Assembly: GCA_013396915.1 (NCBI GenBank)
Contig: VWZL01003481.1
Coordinates: forward strand, 124,001-188,000
Source of the DNA: Stercorarius parasiticus
Lineage: Eukaryota; Chordata; Aves; Charadriiformes; Stercorariidae
Direction: 5' to 3'
Length of the DNA stretch: 64,000 nucleotides
Below the pieces are notes generated by a model, which worked only from the letters and a program-made list of their open reading frames with translations, was not told the origin of the DNA and made no database searches. This document shows, in pieces, positions 1 through 14,717 of this stretch (the stretch's first letter is position 1; every line of letters begins with the position of its first letter). A program made the position numbers and the translations under genes.

Positions 1-3000
1 GTTTCTCAGAAAGAAGCAGCAAAGAAAAATAACTACCACAAAGATTAAATCTCTGAGAAAGATTAAGACTTAGTACAGTGACTGTCTGGGATTTTCAAAA
101 GCGACAATTTTGGGCATCTCCCAGTTGTGTTGCCCAAACAGGGACCTTATTTTCAAAAAGTACATAATAAGTGGTGTCTGAAGTTTGGCAGCTTGATTCA
201 CAAATCCCCGTAGCCATTTTATGTTCTTTGGCTAAATGACAATCAAGGGACAGGGAGAACACTGCCTACAAATATTTGATGAGACTGAATGCCAGTGAGA
301 GGAAGGATTTTTGGTCCTCATCTGCAATGAAATCCATCTGTTAGGCTAATGCCAGAGAGGTTTAAAGTGTGCTTGTTGGCCCTAGATTGGTACAGTTGCA
401 GAAAAGAGGCCTGAAACATATTTGGGAATATAGTTACATATGTACCATGTAAGACAGAAAAAACCCAGAGATTTTACTAGGAAAATATTCCCTATACTAA
501 GATTTACAGGTCTTGAGGATAATCATCAAGAAAATCTAATTTACAGAAGCTAATTAGCTTTGGATACTTAAAAACCAGACTGGTTGAAATAGTAGTAAAT
601 ATACGGTAGAGAACAATCTTGCCCAATTAACAGAAACTACTTGTTCAAACAGGTCCTCTCTGCGTTTAACTTTGGCGTCTATCTTAATGAAGGTTTTGTT
701 TGGGAGTATTATAGTCAAGAGTTAAATCAGAGCAGCGGAAGAGAGACATTAAAATGTATAGGGAGAGTAGGAGAAAAGGAATTGTTTTTATTTGAGATTT
801 GAAATGAGATGAAGGGTCACTGAGGCTGAGAAATACACAAAGGCTGTCCCAGACTACAGCCTGTTTTGAAGAAAAGGCTCTCACATCAACAGTAGCTAGA
901 TTGTGTGGAGGGACAGACCAAAGTCTAGACCAGTTGCAGGGAGGGGGAAGGCGGGGGGTGGGGGGCACAGAGAAGAGAGAATTTTTTCCAAACTTGTAGT
1001 GTTTCTATAATTCCGTAATTGATGCTCTCGGCTGACCAAATTTTAAAGGCCAGGTAGGCAGTTTGGATTTTGAATATTCCTGTGTTGTAGCTCTCCAACA
1101 TCTAAAAGCGTTATTTTCAAGCGATTCATTGCTCAACTGCTGCAATGCAACTTAACGTCATCCTGTGTGCAAGTGCTTTTGCTGAACACAATAAGAGCTT
1201 CATAGTTCCCTTAAACAGAGAAGGCTCTGACTTGTAAAAATGACGGCTTTATATTTTGCACTGATCTTCAGCACTCACATGTCAACAAGAAATTCTGCTT
1301 ATCCATTGCTAAATTCTGTAATTTGGGGGTCATCCTCTGTCTGTTTTTAATGTCATGCAACGAAAGTCTTACAATGACAGTGTCAGTAAGCAAAGGTCTG
1401 CAGGCAAACGATCTTAACGTGTAGATCCAGCATTTTCAGCTCGTGGAGTATTTTATTGCACTTCCATAGTCACTGAAATTCCAAAGGCTATTCACATATT
1501 TTTTTCTGCATAATCAAATCTCACTTTTCTGAGGTGATAGAAATTACTGGAAACTAAGGTTTTGATACTAATCCTTAAGGACTGTATAGTTTTGCTATTT
1601 TTGACTAGCGAGTACGTGCATATTCAGATGCCTGATCTTAAAGCTAATTGGAAGGGATGGGAACTGAGTATATTAATTGCAGTACTTTTCATTAGAAGGT
1701 AGCAAAAACAGTAAAAGAAATAAAAACCAAGTTAACATAACCCAACTGTTTTCCAGAACTTTTTTAGCACTCATTGTTGACATCTAAGAATTTTTTGCAG
1801 TTTCTGTCATTGCTAACATTCACTTGGGGACACTGATTGTAGCAACAGTGTAACAAGTTCTCTGGTCCTGGAAATTGTGCTTAGTATTTTCTTCGTGTTT
1901 TGTGTATTCCCAGTGCCATCTTTTCAGGGACAAAACATGGGTCATCACATTTTTTGGTAGCAGCAAAGCATACATAAAGAGATGGCTGACATTACAGGTG
2001 ATGAAATATCTTGGTAAAGATTGAAATATCCGTGGATGAAGAGATAATGATAAGAGACGCTGATGCAAAGATGTCTGTTGAATCATTAAATGCTTTGAAA
2101 CAACCAGAAAAAAAAGGCTGAAGATAGATTCCAGGGAAACAGAGTAAGAGAATTAAAGAGGTAGAATCCCTGTAAAAACTACTAAAAGAACTATCAAAGA
2201 GTCAAAAGAAAACAAAAATAAGAATATACATCTAATGCCTTAGAAATATTGTACTCCCTTTAATGGTGCTAGAATTTGAATTTCCATATTCACCAAAACC
2301 TCTTCTACCTGTCTGTAAATCTCTTGAGAGTATCATTCTCTACAACTATTCCACCAGAGTAAATCCAGAGTATTACATTGAAATTTGCAGAATTACTCCA
2401 GATTTACATTGATGCTACAGAGACCATAATCTGACTCTATAGGGGATGATTATTGTTTCCCCTACTTACTCTATAAATTACTATAATTTGCATTTCTACT
2501 CATATTTGCCATAAAAAGCTGTGAGTTAATTTGACCCAAAAGCTGCTGTGTTCCTATGAAATGCCTCTCTGTTCTTATGTAAGAATGAGGATTATTTTAA
2601 TATACTTTTTAAAGTTTTTGTACAAAACTGAGCTTTTAAAAAGCTATGTGCTGGGATATCTGATTATAGTTTTTTACCTGATCAAACAAAACTTACTTCA
2701 TCAAACTAAAGTGACTGAGTTCCACCCCAGGAGTTACAACCTTTTCACATAGTTATGCCCATTGAAGAGGGTTACTGTTATTTTTATTGGAATAACTGTA
2801 CATGCTTGTGCATTTGTGCAGGCATTTTTTCAAGACTTCACCTGGCTTTCATAATTATCAGCAAGCTACCATGGTATTGTTACTTTTTGGTAATTCATTA
2901 CCAATTAGTTTTGGTCTCATGGATTTTAAATCAAGTGTCTTTAAAAAAAGACAGACAGACACTTGGTGTTGAAGAAGAGAACTCCTCACACAGTAAGTGG

Positions 3001-6000
3001 CATCCCTCTTTTTCTGGTAAATTTTATCTTCAGTGATACACATGCCAGCCACTTTGGCTGACTTCTGTGAGAATTGCATGTGAGCATCTGTAGAAGTTTC
3101 ACATTTACTTTGGCGATTGAAAGAATTATATTGATTTAATACAATTATATTATAATTTTTGGACACTTATTTCCTACTTCTGTTGAGCTGTGTCGCATTG
3201 CTTCTCTTAATAACGTTTTACTGCTTTGTTAACTGGAAATTATCTTTGCAGTATGAAGCAGATGAAACCGTATGTTGGGCAGTCTTTTTTATATTGCTGT
3301 TGTACTGTATAGTTCCACAACTGGAAATCCTAAAACAGAATTTATAACAGTCATTAGCCCCAAAGAGAAATCTCCTTAGTATCCCCTGTCATAAATTACT
3401 TTTAGAACAAGCAGAGACAGAAAACAGTTTGCAATAGAAACATGCCCTTGGAAAAGGTTCTCTCTTCTAAAAGGCAGGTCATTGTTTAATCCCTGTAAGG
3501 GGAATTCTTGACAATTTGGTTCAAGGGTTAATGAAGTGCTTAATTTTCAATTCTGGCTTCATAATCCCAATTATATATTTTCATGTGTCATTCTATGCCT
3601 GATAATATTTTGACATCTGTAACTCCTGCCTCTTGAAGCTTTCAAAGCGTGTCGCTATACTGGTACGCTACGTCTTACAACACATATGGAAAGGTAATAT
3701 TCACATTTCAAAGAAGGAAAAACTGACGCATGAGCTGCTATATTCGGGGTTATGCAGGAAACTTGGTGCAAAGTACTGGAAGTTTTGACTTCCAGTCCCA
3801 CACTCTTTCTACAGAAGAGCTGATAGTCCAGAAGGAATCAGACTCTTGCTTAGTCTCTTGAAGGTTTTATTCTTGCCACACATAGCAATAGTTATTAATC
3901 TATTTTTACTTCACTACCTTTCATAATACATCCAGTACTATTTTGAATTTAAAACATGCCCTTTTCTCCCTGCAACTGTGGAGATTGTTAGGTAGAAGAC
4001 TATTTTATTTAAATTTCAAAGGGCTTCTTTGTAAAATACTTCCTTATGGTGGAACCACTAGTTTATGCTTTTAAATAAAATCTTTACTCAGCGTGTTTAG
4101 AAATTACAGGGCATTGCACACAAGGAGCATTTCAGGCTACATCTGCAACAGAATTTAGTGTGTACAAGTGCAGTCAAGTGTAAGAATGTTCTGATCTTTT
4201 GAGTAACTTCCATTGTTCTGAGTTGCAACTCTTTGGCTTGACACTACTTTAACTAACTTACCCATACCACCTAAAAATCAAAGAAACTGTACCTCATTCT
4301 CTTTGTTTGGCAGCTTGCATTTTTAAGAACCCAAGCATAAACTTATGTATACATGTATACTTATCACATGACAAATTACAATCCAACTACTTTGCACTCA
4401 CGGAATGCATCTTATGATGTCAATTATAATCAATCATCATCATTAACCATGCAACAATGGCTGAATCCATTAATAGGAGAAATAGCAATACAGAGTGGAC
4501 TGATGCAACAGCATCTGGTGGTACCTTCCTTTTCATGGCCTCATTAAATTCAAAAGCACTTTATACATCCTCTTTTCCCAGTGAACCATGGCAGTACATG
4601 GCACAATATCATCAGTGAACAGAGACAGAGGTTGTACACCAGCAAAATCCCCAAGTGTTCCTGTATCATGCATCTGAGACAGTACATACACCCTGAACAG
4701 GTAAGGAGAATTCAGGCCATAGCTGCTCCTTCTGCCTGCCTTCCTCCTCACATAAAGACTGCTGGTTGAAAGCAAAAGCTGCTGGGGCTAGATAAGTAGC
4801 TAACAAACTGCATATGCTTAGTTGGAATTTGAGTTGCTAGGGCTGAGCTAGGTGTGTGCTGGGGGCCAATGGAGGGAGATGTGCATGGGAGGGCTGGGTG
4901 TAAAGCCTGTGCCGGGTGAGCAGAGCTGCATCACTGGGGTCAGGACATAGGTTGGTAGGACAGGCTGAGGAGCATGTCAGGGAGCTGTCAGACAGACTTA
5001 TTTGGTAACGAGGCTTGAGGCACGGAGCTTGTCTGCCACATCCACAGCAGTTCCGGAGGCAGGGACATACGTGATAGACGAAGAGTCAGGAATAGGATAG
5101 TCTACAAATTCAAGTGGCTGCTATGTGTCTGGAGAGTACATTCTGTGCCATGGCATTTGAGGGATGAGAAAACAGAGCCACCGGTGAGACATTGTCTGTC
5201 TTTTCTTACCACTTGTGCAAAGAATAATCTCATTCTGTAATGGTCATCCTCAAATAAGCTTTTTAAAGTGTTTAATTCCCATTTAAACAGAAAATGTGTA
5301 ATTTTTCTCTGTTTCTTTTACTAGGATTTGATTGTGTTGTCCACGTCTCTGTGTAATTTATCCCATTGCATGGAAATAGAAAATAATAGTATCCAGGGAA
5401 GGCACACTTACTATGAATGCAAAATATGTTGAAGGGGTATATTCAAATTGTACAGCATGCCATGACAGCAAATCATAACAACATTACCAGTTAAAGCTGG
5501 AGAAAAAAAAAAAGTATAGAGGTCGTCATTAACAGAGTGCTCTTATTACTTGGATTATACTGTTGCACAACTACAAAAAACACTTAGTCCCCTGTGATAA
5601 CGTATCATAGTAGGTCTACCTGAGGTCAGAATTAGGAAACTGCCGTTATTTACAGAGAAAAATACTGTCATATGTTTTTCCACAACATGTTTTCTGACCC
5701 TCATATACGTAAATTACATAGAGAAGTACCTTGACAACTTCAAGACTATTTCTGGGCTTCAGAGCAGAGCAGTAGTACATTTTATTGTTATTGAATTTTT
5801 GTGTCTTGTTAAGGAAAAGCTGACCTTTCTCCATCCATACACTTGCATAGAGATAGCCCATTTCTGTAATGACTCTTGTTTTTTCTGACTACCTGTATCT
5901 TATTTTGCTGACAGTGGGTGCTCTACTTTTTCCTTTGTCTGTTCCCAGCTGTGAATTTTTCATTTAAGTGTTCAGAGATTGTAATTCCTTATCAGGGACA

Positions 6001-8873
6001 CTCTCTGCCCTTTCTACAGACCATCAGTAATGAATGGTCCTCTAGAGAGCCAGCATCATGGATTTTGGAGAACCAGAGTTCCATACCCATGTGGTAGACA
6101 GCAGTTGTCCAGTGGCAAAGGGTCTGCAGTCAGGAAAAGCAAGGCATGAGCTGTCATGACTTTGATAGCTCCCCCTCACCCCAAGACTGAAGGGACACAT
6201 CCTTCTGTGTGACAGGACTGTATTTAGCTAGGGATGAACTGGGAAAATTGAAGAAGTCTAATCTAGACATACCTCTAGTTCTGTGAGGCTTACCTATTAA
6301 ACAGTATTTGCCAGGCAGTCTGGAAAATGCTAGTATTTTAAGGGTCTCAGGGAGTTACTGTAATTTAAAAACCCATGGAGATTCTTGACTTGGAAGCCTC
6401 ATAGACAGAGGCAAAAGCTGGCCAGCTTTCATGTAAGTATTAGGAAGACGAAGAAAAAACCAAGGTGAAATAAAATTAATAGAGGCTGTCTAGCACCCTC
6501 TATTGATCTCCTGGTTTGAAAAAAAAAAATAAATCTAGGGCAATGCACCCCAAATGCAGTGTGACCAAGTATATCACTAACTTACCTGGTTTGTATGACA
6601 GTTTAAAATGAAGCTTAAGATAAGGGGGTTCAGCATTTACCATCGGCTCAGATGCTGGACCGAACTCTTAGCTGCATGCATTTGGGGAGAAGTCTCTTTT
6701 CTATTACAGGAAACAGTTTGATGTCAATTATTTCCTTTACAACTTTTAAATAGAACCATTGTCTCCAAGGCTTATCAGGCAGAGGTTTAAATGAGCAAAC
6801 TTAAACATACGTTATGCACGCAGGAAACAAAATATGAAAGAAAATATTTTTCATTTCTTATTTTAATCTGAATCAATTTATCATTGCTAGATAGCCATAG
6901 GAATACATTAGATATTAAATCATTAGAGGAAGACAACCACATTTTTTAGGCTGTGTAAGAGTGGAAGTAAAAACATGAATGAGGGAAAATGAATTCATCT
7001 GGAGATCCCTGAAAATTTGAAGACCTTATTTTTTCACAGTTCCTGGGGAAATATATTGGTATTTTTTAAAATTGTCTTTAAGATTTGTATTCACTGCTGG
7101 TGTGGCTGCCTTGTACCAATATGAACAGTGTATTTTATACAAGTCAGCCTGACGATTTCCATTATTACGTTGTCATTTTTATTTTTTCTATAGAGAAGCA
7201 GACATGACATTACTCTATTTTAATATGAATGATCTATCTTCTTTTTGACAGTAGGCTAGTCTGTGTCAGCAATGCTCAGGAAACTTACCTGGTAAGTGGA
7301 ACAAGGCTGAGAATTGAAACTACATTAGCTCAAAAGTTACTGAAGTATTTAGCTGGAGAAGTCTGCCCTCTGATTTATAACTTCTCTGCATGTAAATTGT
7401 GAACTTATTTTTTAAGTGGTCTGATCAGTAGTGTGCAGACGGCTCATGTTTGTTTAAAACAAGTATAGTTTGGTTATTCAGTCTTTGGAATTATTCAGTC
7501 AGACTAAGTGACTGCACACCCAAGTCAAATGCTGTGGTTGCTCTTCCATGAGTAGACAACCCAAATTTGGGGGCTAAAAGCAGATGTACCTTGCAATTAA
7601 TAAAAAACAAGAATCTTTTGCTTGTTGGGCCCTAAATCGAGGTTCTCTGAGTATCACTAGGCATGAAATAGTACTCAGAAGAAAAGTAGTTACAAAAAGA
7701 AAACAAGGGAGGACCAGAGCAGTCTTATTATATAATTTGGAAAAGGCCAAGAAGGAGGAATTCCTTCCAAAATTCCACTGTGTGGGTGGGTATTTTTTCT
7801 TCTCAAATTTTCTGTAGTTAAGAGTTGTCCTTGTGTTTCTTGGGCAGAAATAATACAAAATAACCTATAGGGAGGTCTTAAGAATTTAAAAAATACCACA
7901 TACATGAGCCATCAACAAATCAGCAGTCATTTGAGTTCTACACATTAACTTCCTCTTGACCCACTCTGAACTAGAGCAAGGGTTTTCTGTTATAGCACTC
8001 CACCAGCAGTCTTCTTCCCTGGTGTAAATTGATGTGGTACAGGAGACTTCACTGGAGAAAACTGACTTGCAATTGAGGTCCCACATGCAGTAAAAATGTA
8101 ATCTGCTTTTGGAACTTAAACACTTAAGAAAACAAACTTAGCCCTTTCTGTAGCACATGGTAGTTTCCTGTCTTGCCTGTCTGATGCTATCCTGTGCTCA
8201 GACTCTGTCCTGACAGTCCTATATACACACCCCTTTCTTGCAGCTTTCCCAAGAATTTCCATGTTCAGTGAGGTTAGATTTCTGTGGCATGATCACACTC
8301 TTGCTGCAGGAGTGTGGGTGAGATGCCTTCATTCTCAGTTGCCTTCTTAGCCATTTCTATGCCCAACTAAAACTTGCTGCCTATGTGTTTGTAATTCTCT
8401 ACAGACAAAATCACCCTTTGACTCAAAACATCCTGCATGTGTTTCCACTCGCTGGCTCATCTCTTTCCATCTCTTTTCTTTCCTGTTCTAGTTGGGAGTT
8501 GCTTTCACCAACGGTGCAGCATCCACTTTATCTTACACCTACAAAATTGAATTTTAAAGCCATTTTTGTATGTTTTAAGTGAATGAGTCTACTCCAATGC
8601 CAGCGTCATTTGTCTGTCTTCCTAACTAATACTTCCAATGTTCAAATGTGGTATGACGCATAGGAAGTGTAACAAGAATTATTTTGCTTTAGAAAATAGA
8701 ATGCCATGTGGTTTCTTTCTGAAGGGAGATGTTGCAAGGAAGATCATTTGCTGACATTTCCATAAATACACTGAAGTTAATGGAGCTGCACTGATTAACT
8801 ATGCCTGCTAAAGCTCAGAGTAAAGTCCTTGTTACCATTAGTTGTATAATTATTACCCAAAAAGACGTCCAGA
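1..8873. other. Intergenic, no supported gene
   Basis: AT-rich sequence with only short, unrelated open frames below 105 codons. I recognised no repeat family, RNA gene or exon. In mammals the gene lying convergent to MAPK10 on this side is ARHGAP24; no coding exon of it was recognised, although non-coding 3' sequence could be present. A 14-bp palindrome, GTATACATGTATAC, occurs at 4347-4360. Confidence 0.6.
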
Positions 8874-9202
8874 GCGCCTACAAGAAAGCTGGTGAGGGAC
8901 TTTTTAGGATGTCGGTTAATGGTAGGACTAGAGAGAATGGATTAAAACTAGAGATGGGTCAATTCAGACTGGATGTTAGGAAGAAGTTCTTCACTGTGAG
9001 GGTGGTGAGACACTGGAACAGGTTGCCCAGAGAGGCAGTGGAAGCCCCATCCCTGGAAGTTTTTAAGGCCAGGCTGGATGGGGCTCTGAGCAACCTGGTC
9101 TAGTGGGAGATGTCCCTGCCCATGGCAGGGGGGTTGGAACTAGATGATCTTTAAGGTCCCTTCCAACCCTGACAATTCTATCATTCTATGATTGTATGAT
9201 TT
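8874..9202 (+). mobile_element. CR1 LINE, 5'-truncated 3' end
   Basis: The reading frame from about 8892 encodes the last part of CR1 ORF2, including [20 protein letters not shown] and PSLEVFKARLDGAL, and stops at TAG 9101-9103. The CR1 3'UTR follows, with the GATGATCTTTAAGGTCCCTTCCAA-type block (split here at 9143-9168), and the tail of ATTCTATG-like units ends near 9202. The copy keeps only the last 330 bp or so, the usual outcome of incomplete target-primed reverse transcription. The remnant is too short to be active. Confidence 0.92.
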
Positions 9203-12200
9203 TTTACGACACTGCTGGAGTGCGTTCTATTACAGAATACTAGTGAAACAGTAATTCAGAAGCAGGTAGTTTAGCATACTGCTAAACTGTGTAACTGGCT
9301 TAACACTGTAGAAATTCTTTTCTGTCTCAGAAGTACAGTTTATTGCAAACGAGACTGTTCCACAGACACTTTAAGTCAAGTGACTTAAATGTTCAAGAAA
9401 ATAAATCTGAAACTCAGCTGATTTTGTTAATGTTATTTTGGCAATGCTGCAGAACTGAAATGTATTCCTTACACAAGGGACTGCAGTCTGATGCCCATCT
9501 GTTCTGCTCTGAAAAAAACAAAGCAGCTCTCTTTTCACCCTGGACATCTTTTGTTTCACTGTTAAAGCAAATAATGAACAAAATCAGATAGGCTAAGAAA
9601 CGCACTTGAAATTAGCATGCCATTTAATCTTTCAGTCTAATATTTTGTCATCTTGGGTGTTAAGCCTGTTTTATATTTCATATAATATGCTTCAGGTACT
9701 TGCATTGGAGCCACACCTTCTTGGTACAGCTGGCACACCATTAGCATGGATGCTGTGACCAAAATCTCTGTCTCCTTCAAAACACCAGAACAGACAGCTT
9801 TCTAGAATAGCATGTTTCTCCCAAAACCCTATGGTCCCTAATGGTATTTAAATAAACAGATGAGCATGGCTGAAACTCTGGAATTATTTATACAAAATGT
9901 TTTTATACATGTGTTTTCTCTGTACCATCTTTTACTTTCTTTGTAATTAAATTTACCTTCAGTGTCTTGCTATCTCCTGCACCTTTCTAGTGTTCATAGA
10001 TGATTTAAACAATAACAAAGGTCTTGCCTCTATTTCTTGATTCTTTAGGAATGCAATCTATCTTTTTATAATTGATAATGAATTCATATCCAGCTTCACA
10101 GATTCTTAAATACAGGGAGGCCCAGGCAAATTTTAATTCAGACTGTGTGTAGGGTAGTAAAAAATTTGCATCATCAGCATAACAAAAGTTCCTTAATGGA
10201 CATCTTAGTGTTGTTATTTGCAACACCTTTAACTGTCAAAGGTGATAAAAACAGGTGGGGAAGAGGGAGGTGATTGGTTTTCTGCACATGATTTTGAGTG
10301 GACATATAGCCATCCTGGGAAGTTTAACTCTGAACATAGGAAACTGAATTTGCAGCATGTTTAAGGTGTGCTCACAGATGGCCAGTCCTGATTTGTAGTA
10401 CTTCTACGAAGACAAATGAGGAAGCACAGGGTGCTAAGGATAAGAAAAGAGCCATAGCATTTATGCAGACAGCCAACCTCAATGTATGGCAGCACGCATA
10501 AGACAGGAACACATGAAACAGGAGCACCCTGTACATAACAAAATGGACATCCTGACAGGCTAAAAAAGTGTATGTGTATATAATGTTAGTTATTAAAACA
10601 ATAGGATACACTGTGGTTGTACTATTTGTGCCAACGGATCTGTCCTTGACTAAGAAAAAGATGTAAATACTTTTATAAAAATCTAATGCCAATCTAGAAT
10701 GAGTTTCAGATTTCCCTCCATAAAATGTGATTTAATTTTAATCACTTGGAAGAAATATCCTGATGGTGCTGAAACTTCAGAGTACTGTTGGAAATGTTAA
10801 ATATTTAATTTATGTCTAGTATCCTAACCGAAATTCTAAGATAACAAATGGCCAAGATACTACATGAAAAGCACTTAACTTTTTTTTTTTTTTAGATCAG
10901 AGTACCTTCCTATTTCCATTCTAATTCAAACTCTCATTGAATAAAGGTTACAGCTTTGTATAAGAACTATTTATTAACAATGTCTGGAGGAAAAACAAGG
11001 TTTTTCCTTGGTGCTGTGATTGTAAATGGATTTGAATTGTTAGCGAAACAGTTGTAATCAAAGCACTGAAGTAAGTATAGCTAAAATTTTTATACTATTC
11101 CTGAATATCAAAGTATTAGAAAAAAAAACAAAAACAAAACCCTGGCAGTAAATTGTTTTCTAGTTCAGTATATTATTCAATCTTTAATTCTTTTGTCAAG
11201 GAAGTGGCTGAAAATATTATATCATGTCAAACCACAAGCCAGAGTATTACCACAATATAGAAACTAACTACATCCAGTATCTCTAAATTGCAGGACAAAG
11301 ATTTTTATTTGCTTCACTGTTCTCCAGAGGGCAATTGCCAAACATGAATGCGCTGCATTTAATAATACTACTCTTGAAAAGCACAGTTTGAGATGTGAAA
11401 GTGTATGAAGCAGTCCACACTATGGTTCTGATTTCGAAGACTTGCTTTTATTTTCAATCACATACATATAGTAGTTATTTGTACAGAGAAACTTCAAAAT
11501 CTTGAGCATCTTTTTGGTTCTTCCTTTTAAAAAAATATAATTAGTTCAGGACAGGAGACATAGGTAACTAGTTTCCTGAAATTATTATACTTTTCTGAAA
11601 AGTTTGGTGGTGGGTGGAATTGAAATTCAGGGAGCAGAGAAGGGGATGGGGCTGTCAAACTCTTACACTGCACTGCTGTGGAGAAACTGTGCATTTAACT
11701 CCTCCTCACACCAGAACAAAATCAGTCACAATCAGTACAAAACAAAAAAAAAAAACAAACCTCTTAAGCTGCTATTTATTTAGTTATTTTACAGAAAATA
11801 ATTACATTTAGTCTCAGCAGTTAAACAGTTTCTTTCTCTGTCCCCATCCATATATAACGTTTGACCTTGATTCTGACCTCCTTGTTCAGCCAAATCTCCT
11901 CTCAGACAGTGAAGGAGTTTTTGCCTGAAAAAGGGATGCAGCCTTGGACCTGCATGAGTGTTGTTAGTAAAGAAGAATGTACACATGGGGTCTGCGGTGC
12001 AGGAATGACTGTAGCAAGTAACTGAGTCTCCCTTTCTCGTTGAGGTCTTAACTCTATGCTGTTGTGGCATCCACGACTGAGATGAGGAGGAGACTGTAAT
12101 GCATCACATTAGTGAACTCTGCTCCTGCAACACTTTTGTCCTGAAAGGGGAGGACAGGATTTTAGTGTGTCAAGAACATGGAAGGAAAGGGTTAAACTTT

Positions 12201-14154
12201 AAAGGGTACTTTAAAGGCTAAAAGTACACCACCCATACTTTTATCACCATCAGGTTAGTTCTTTTAATTGCTATTTTAAGTCCTGCTTAATTGAAGAATA
12301 GTAATTTTCTTTCACAGCCTTAGGAGCTACCTGCCTTAGTCTTTTAAGTTGTAACTATCTGAATGGGTAGGTCAGAGCCATGTGAGCTAGTTAGAAGAGG
12401 CATCCCAAAGACTAGTTCTTAGCCTGTGTGACAATAAACATTCCAGTTCTCATTACTGAACCTCAGGGAAAACATCATGTGCCAACTGAAGCAAAACCTA
12501 CAAGTCAAATTATTTGACATCAAAGGCCACAGCCCCCAAGCCAGCAATTGCTCTGAGAACACTGTGCAGAAACAGAGAAGAATGATGGATGGAATGCAGT
12601 GCAAAACCAGCACGCCCGTATTCACACAGTGCGACAATGTGCTGGCCATCCCCACCACTCTGTTCTTCCCTACCCTGATGCATGCGCTTGTGTGTGGGTG
12701 TTTCAGGGGTAATCTTATACAAGGTTACAAAAGCCTGACGTTCCAACAGCATATATGGTATTGAACCGACTTCTGACCATTTGCCTAGTTAGCGGATATT
12801 GCTTTGGTCTATTGTGCTCATTAAACTTAGTATTTACTAAAAGAGTGATGGCTGTAACCAGCATGGCTGTCAGGCATTCATTCTTCAGTTCAAAACGCTG
12901 AACACAGTGTCAACAACTGAATTGCTCATAGTATCAGAGCTGTTTCAACCAGCTGCTCAGCAGTCTGGTAGCACATCAGTTCATTAGTGTTGGTTATTCG
13001 CACAGCTTGGCTGAAACAATTGTCCAACATTCTTAACAACCTGCTTTATTTTCTTTCAATGTAAAAACTCCTAAAAACATCCAATGCATTCTCAATAAAA
13101 TATCCTCTGCATTGCAGTGACCTGGGGGGCAAGTCTATGGCCATATTCCAGTGTTGTGTTATAACAAAAAAAAAAAAAAAAAAAAAAGAAAAAGCTATTG
13201 TGCCAAAATGTTTCCAGGGATATTTCCCTAAAACACCACACTAATTTAAACCTCCTGCTGCCTATATACAATGTCATTTACTTTCCTGACTAGCCTTCGA
13301 ACATATTAACCATTATGATATGACTTCCTAACACACACATAACACACATAGTAGGTAATTCATACTTGAAGAAATACCTGATAGAAATTCATTGCCTGAG
13401 ACAGGCCTTAGTCGATTCTGTTTTACAAAAAAAAAAAAAGGTGAGGAAATATTTTTCCATTTAGCTTTGTGAATTAATTGCAATTCTTCAGTTAGTTGCT
13501 ATGTTGTTAATACTCTAACTGCTCTTCCACTTAATGATCTTTTGTGAAGAATGAAAATGCTCGTGTGCACTTACTATATTGTAGCTGTTCCCTGTGTAGT
13601 AACTGTACATCACCTACACTATCAAATCAATGAAAATATTAATTCTCTGCATGCACTTCACTATGAAGTGCAAAGTCATTAGCTCCTCACAGCAAGATTA
13701 CAATGTTGATACAGTAACATTTTTTTCTTTCCTTGTAATACACTTATTACAGCAATGTAGCAGGAATTTGGATGTAATCATCATTTTAAGCAGCTCCTCT
13801 GACATGGTGAAATGAGAGATGTGATAACTACTGAATGCTGTTATCTTTAAGAGAGCTCATTTCCTGAGCTGATGGAGTAGCGCCTAATAAATGAATACAC
13901 TAGCGCTTAAAAACAAAAGATACAAACTGTATCAGTTGGCAAGATGAATGTTTTATAAATGTTACAATGTTTGCTGTGTGTGGGAGCATCAGTTTCAATT
14001 GTATAGATCTAAAGGAAAGTTTAGCCTAAAGCAGTACTTAATTACAGCAGCCATGTGTGATTTCTTTGATCTTCAGTCTGCCACTCCTGACAGTTTCCAC
14101 TGCTAAAGAAGTTGTTATGGAGATAAGGACTAATTAATATTATGACAAGGTTTA
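9203..14154. other. Intergenic, no supported gene
   Basis: The stretch holds A runs (22 bp at 13166) and short open frames with no family resemblance. Nothing else was recognised. Confidence 0.6.
13166..13187 (+). repeat. Poly-A run, 22 bp
   Basis: Twenty-two A residues stand in the intergenic part. No SINE or retrocopy was recognised in front of it. Confidence 0.9.
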
Positions 14155-14686
14155 TCTCTCTATGGTTATACTGATGAGACCCCACCTGGAGTACTGCATC
14201 CAGCTGTGTAGTCTTCAGCACAGGAAAGACATGGACCTGTTGGACCAAGTCCAGAGGAGGGCCACAAAGATGATCAGAGGACTGGAGCACCTCTCCTATG
14301 AGGACAGGCTGAGAGAGTTGGGGTTGTTCAGCCTGTAGAAGGCTCCGGGGAAACCTTACTGTGGCTTTTCAATACGTAAAGGGGGCTTGTAAGAAAAATG
14401 GTACAAACTTTTTAGTAGGGCCTGTTGTGCTAGGACAAGGGGTAATGGTTTAAAACTAAAAGAGGTAGATTTAGACTAGATATAAGGAAGCAAATTTTAC
14501 GATGAGGATGTGAAACACTAGAACAGGTTGCCCAGAGATGTGGTACTTGCCTCATCCCTGAAAACATTCAAGGTCAGGTTGGACAAGGCTCTGAGCAACA
14601 TGATCTAGTTGAAGATGTCCCTGCTCATTCCAGGGAGGGGCTGGATTTAAAGGTCCCTTCCAACTGAAGCTATTCTATGATTGTTC
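14155..14686 (+). mobile_element. CR1 LINE fragment, older copy
   Basis: The sequence reads like CR1 ORF2 from the ATGAGACCCCACCTGGAGTA block through GACATGGACCTGTTGGA, then AGGAGGGCCACAAAGATGAT, to a 3'UTR ending GGTCCCTTCCAACTGAAGC and TATTCTATGATTG. A TAG interrupts the frame where the family has CTGGAGAAG, and several small deletions follow, so it cannot encode a protein. It belongs to the same broad CR1 group as the copy at 30872. It is 5'-truncated and abuts the next CR1 copy. Confidence 0.9.
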
Positions 14687-14717
14687 CTGGATAACAATGC
14701 AGATGTTACTACATCTT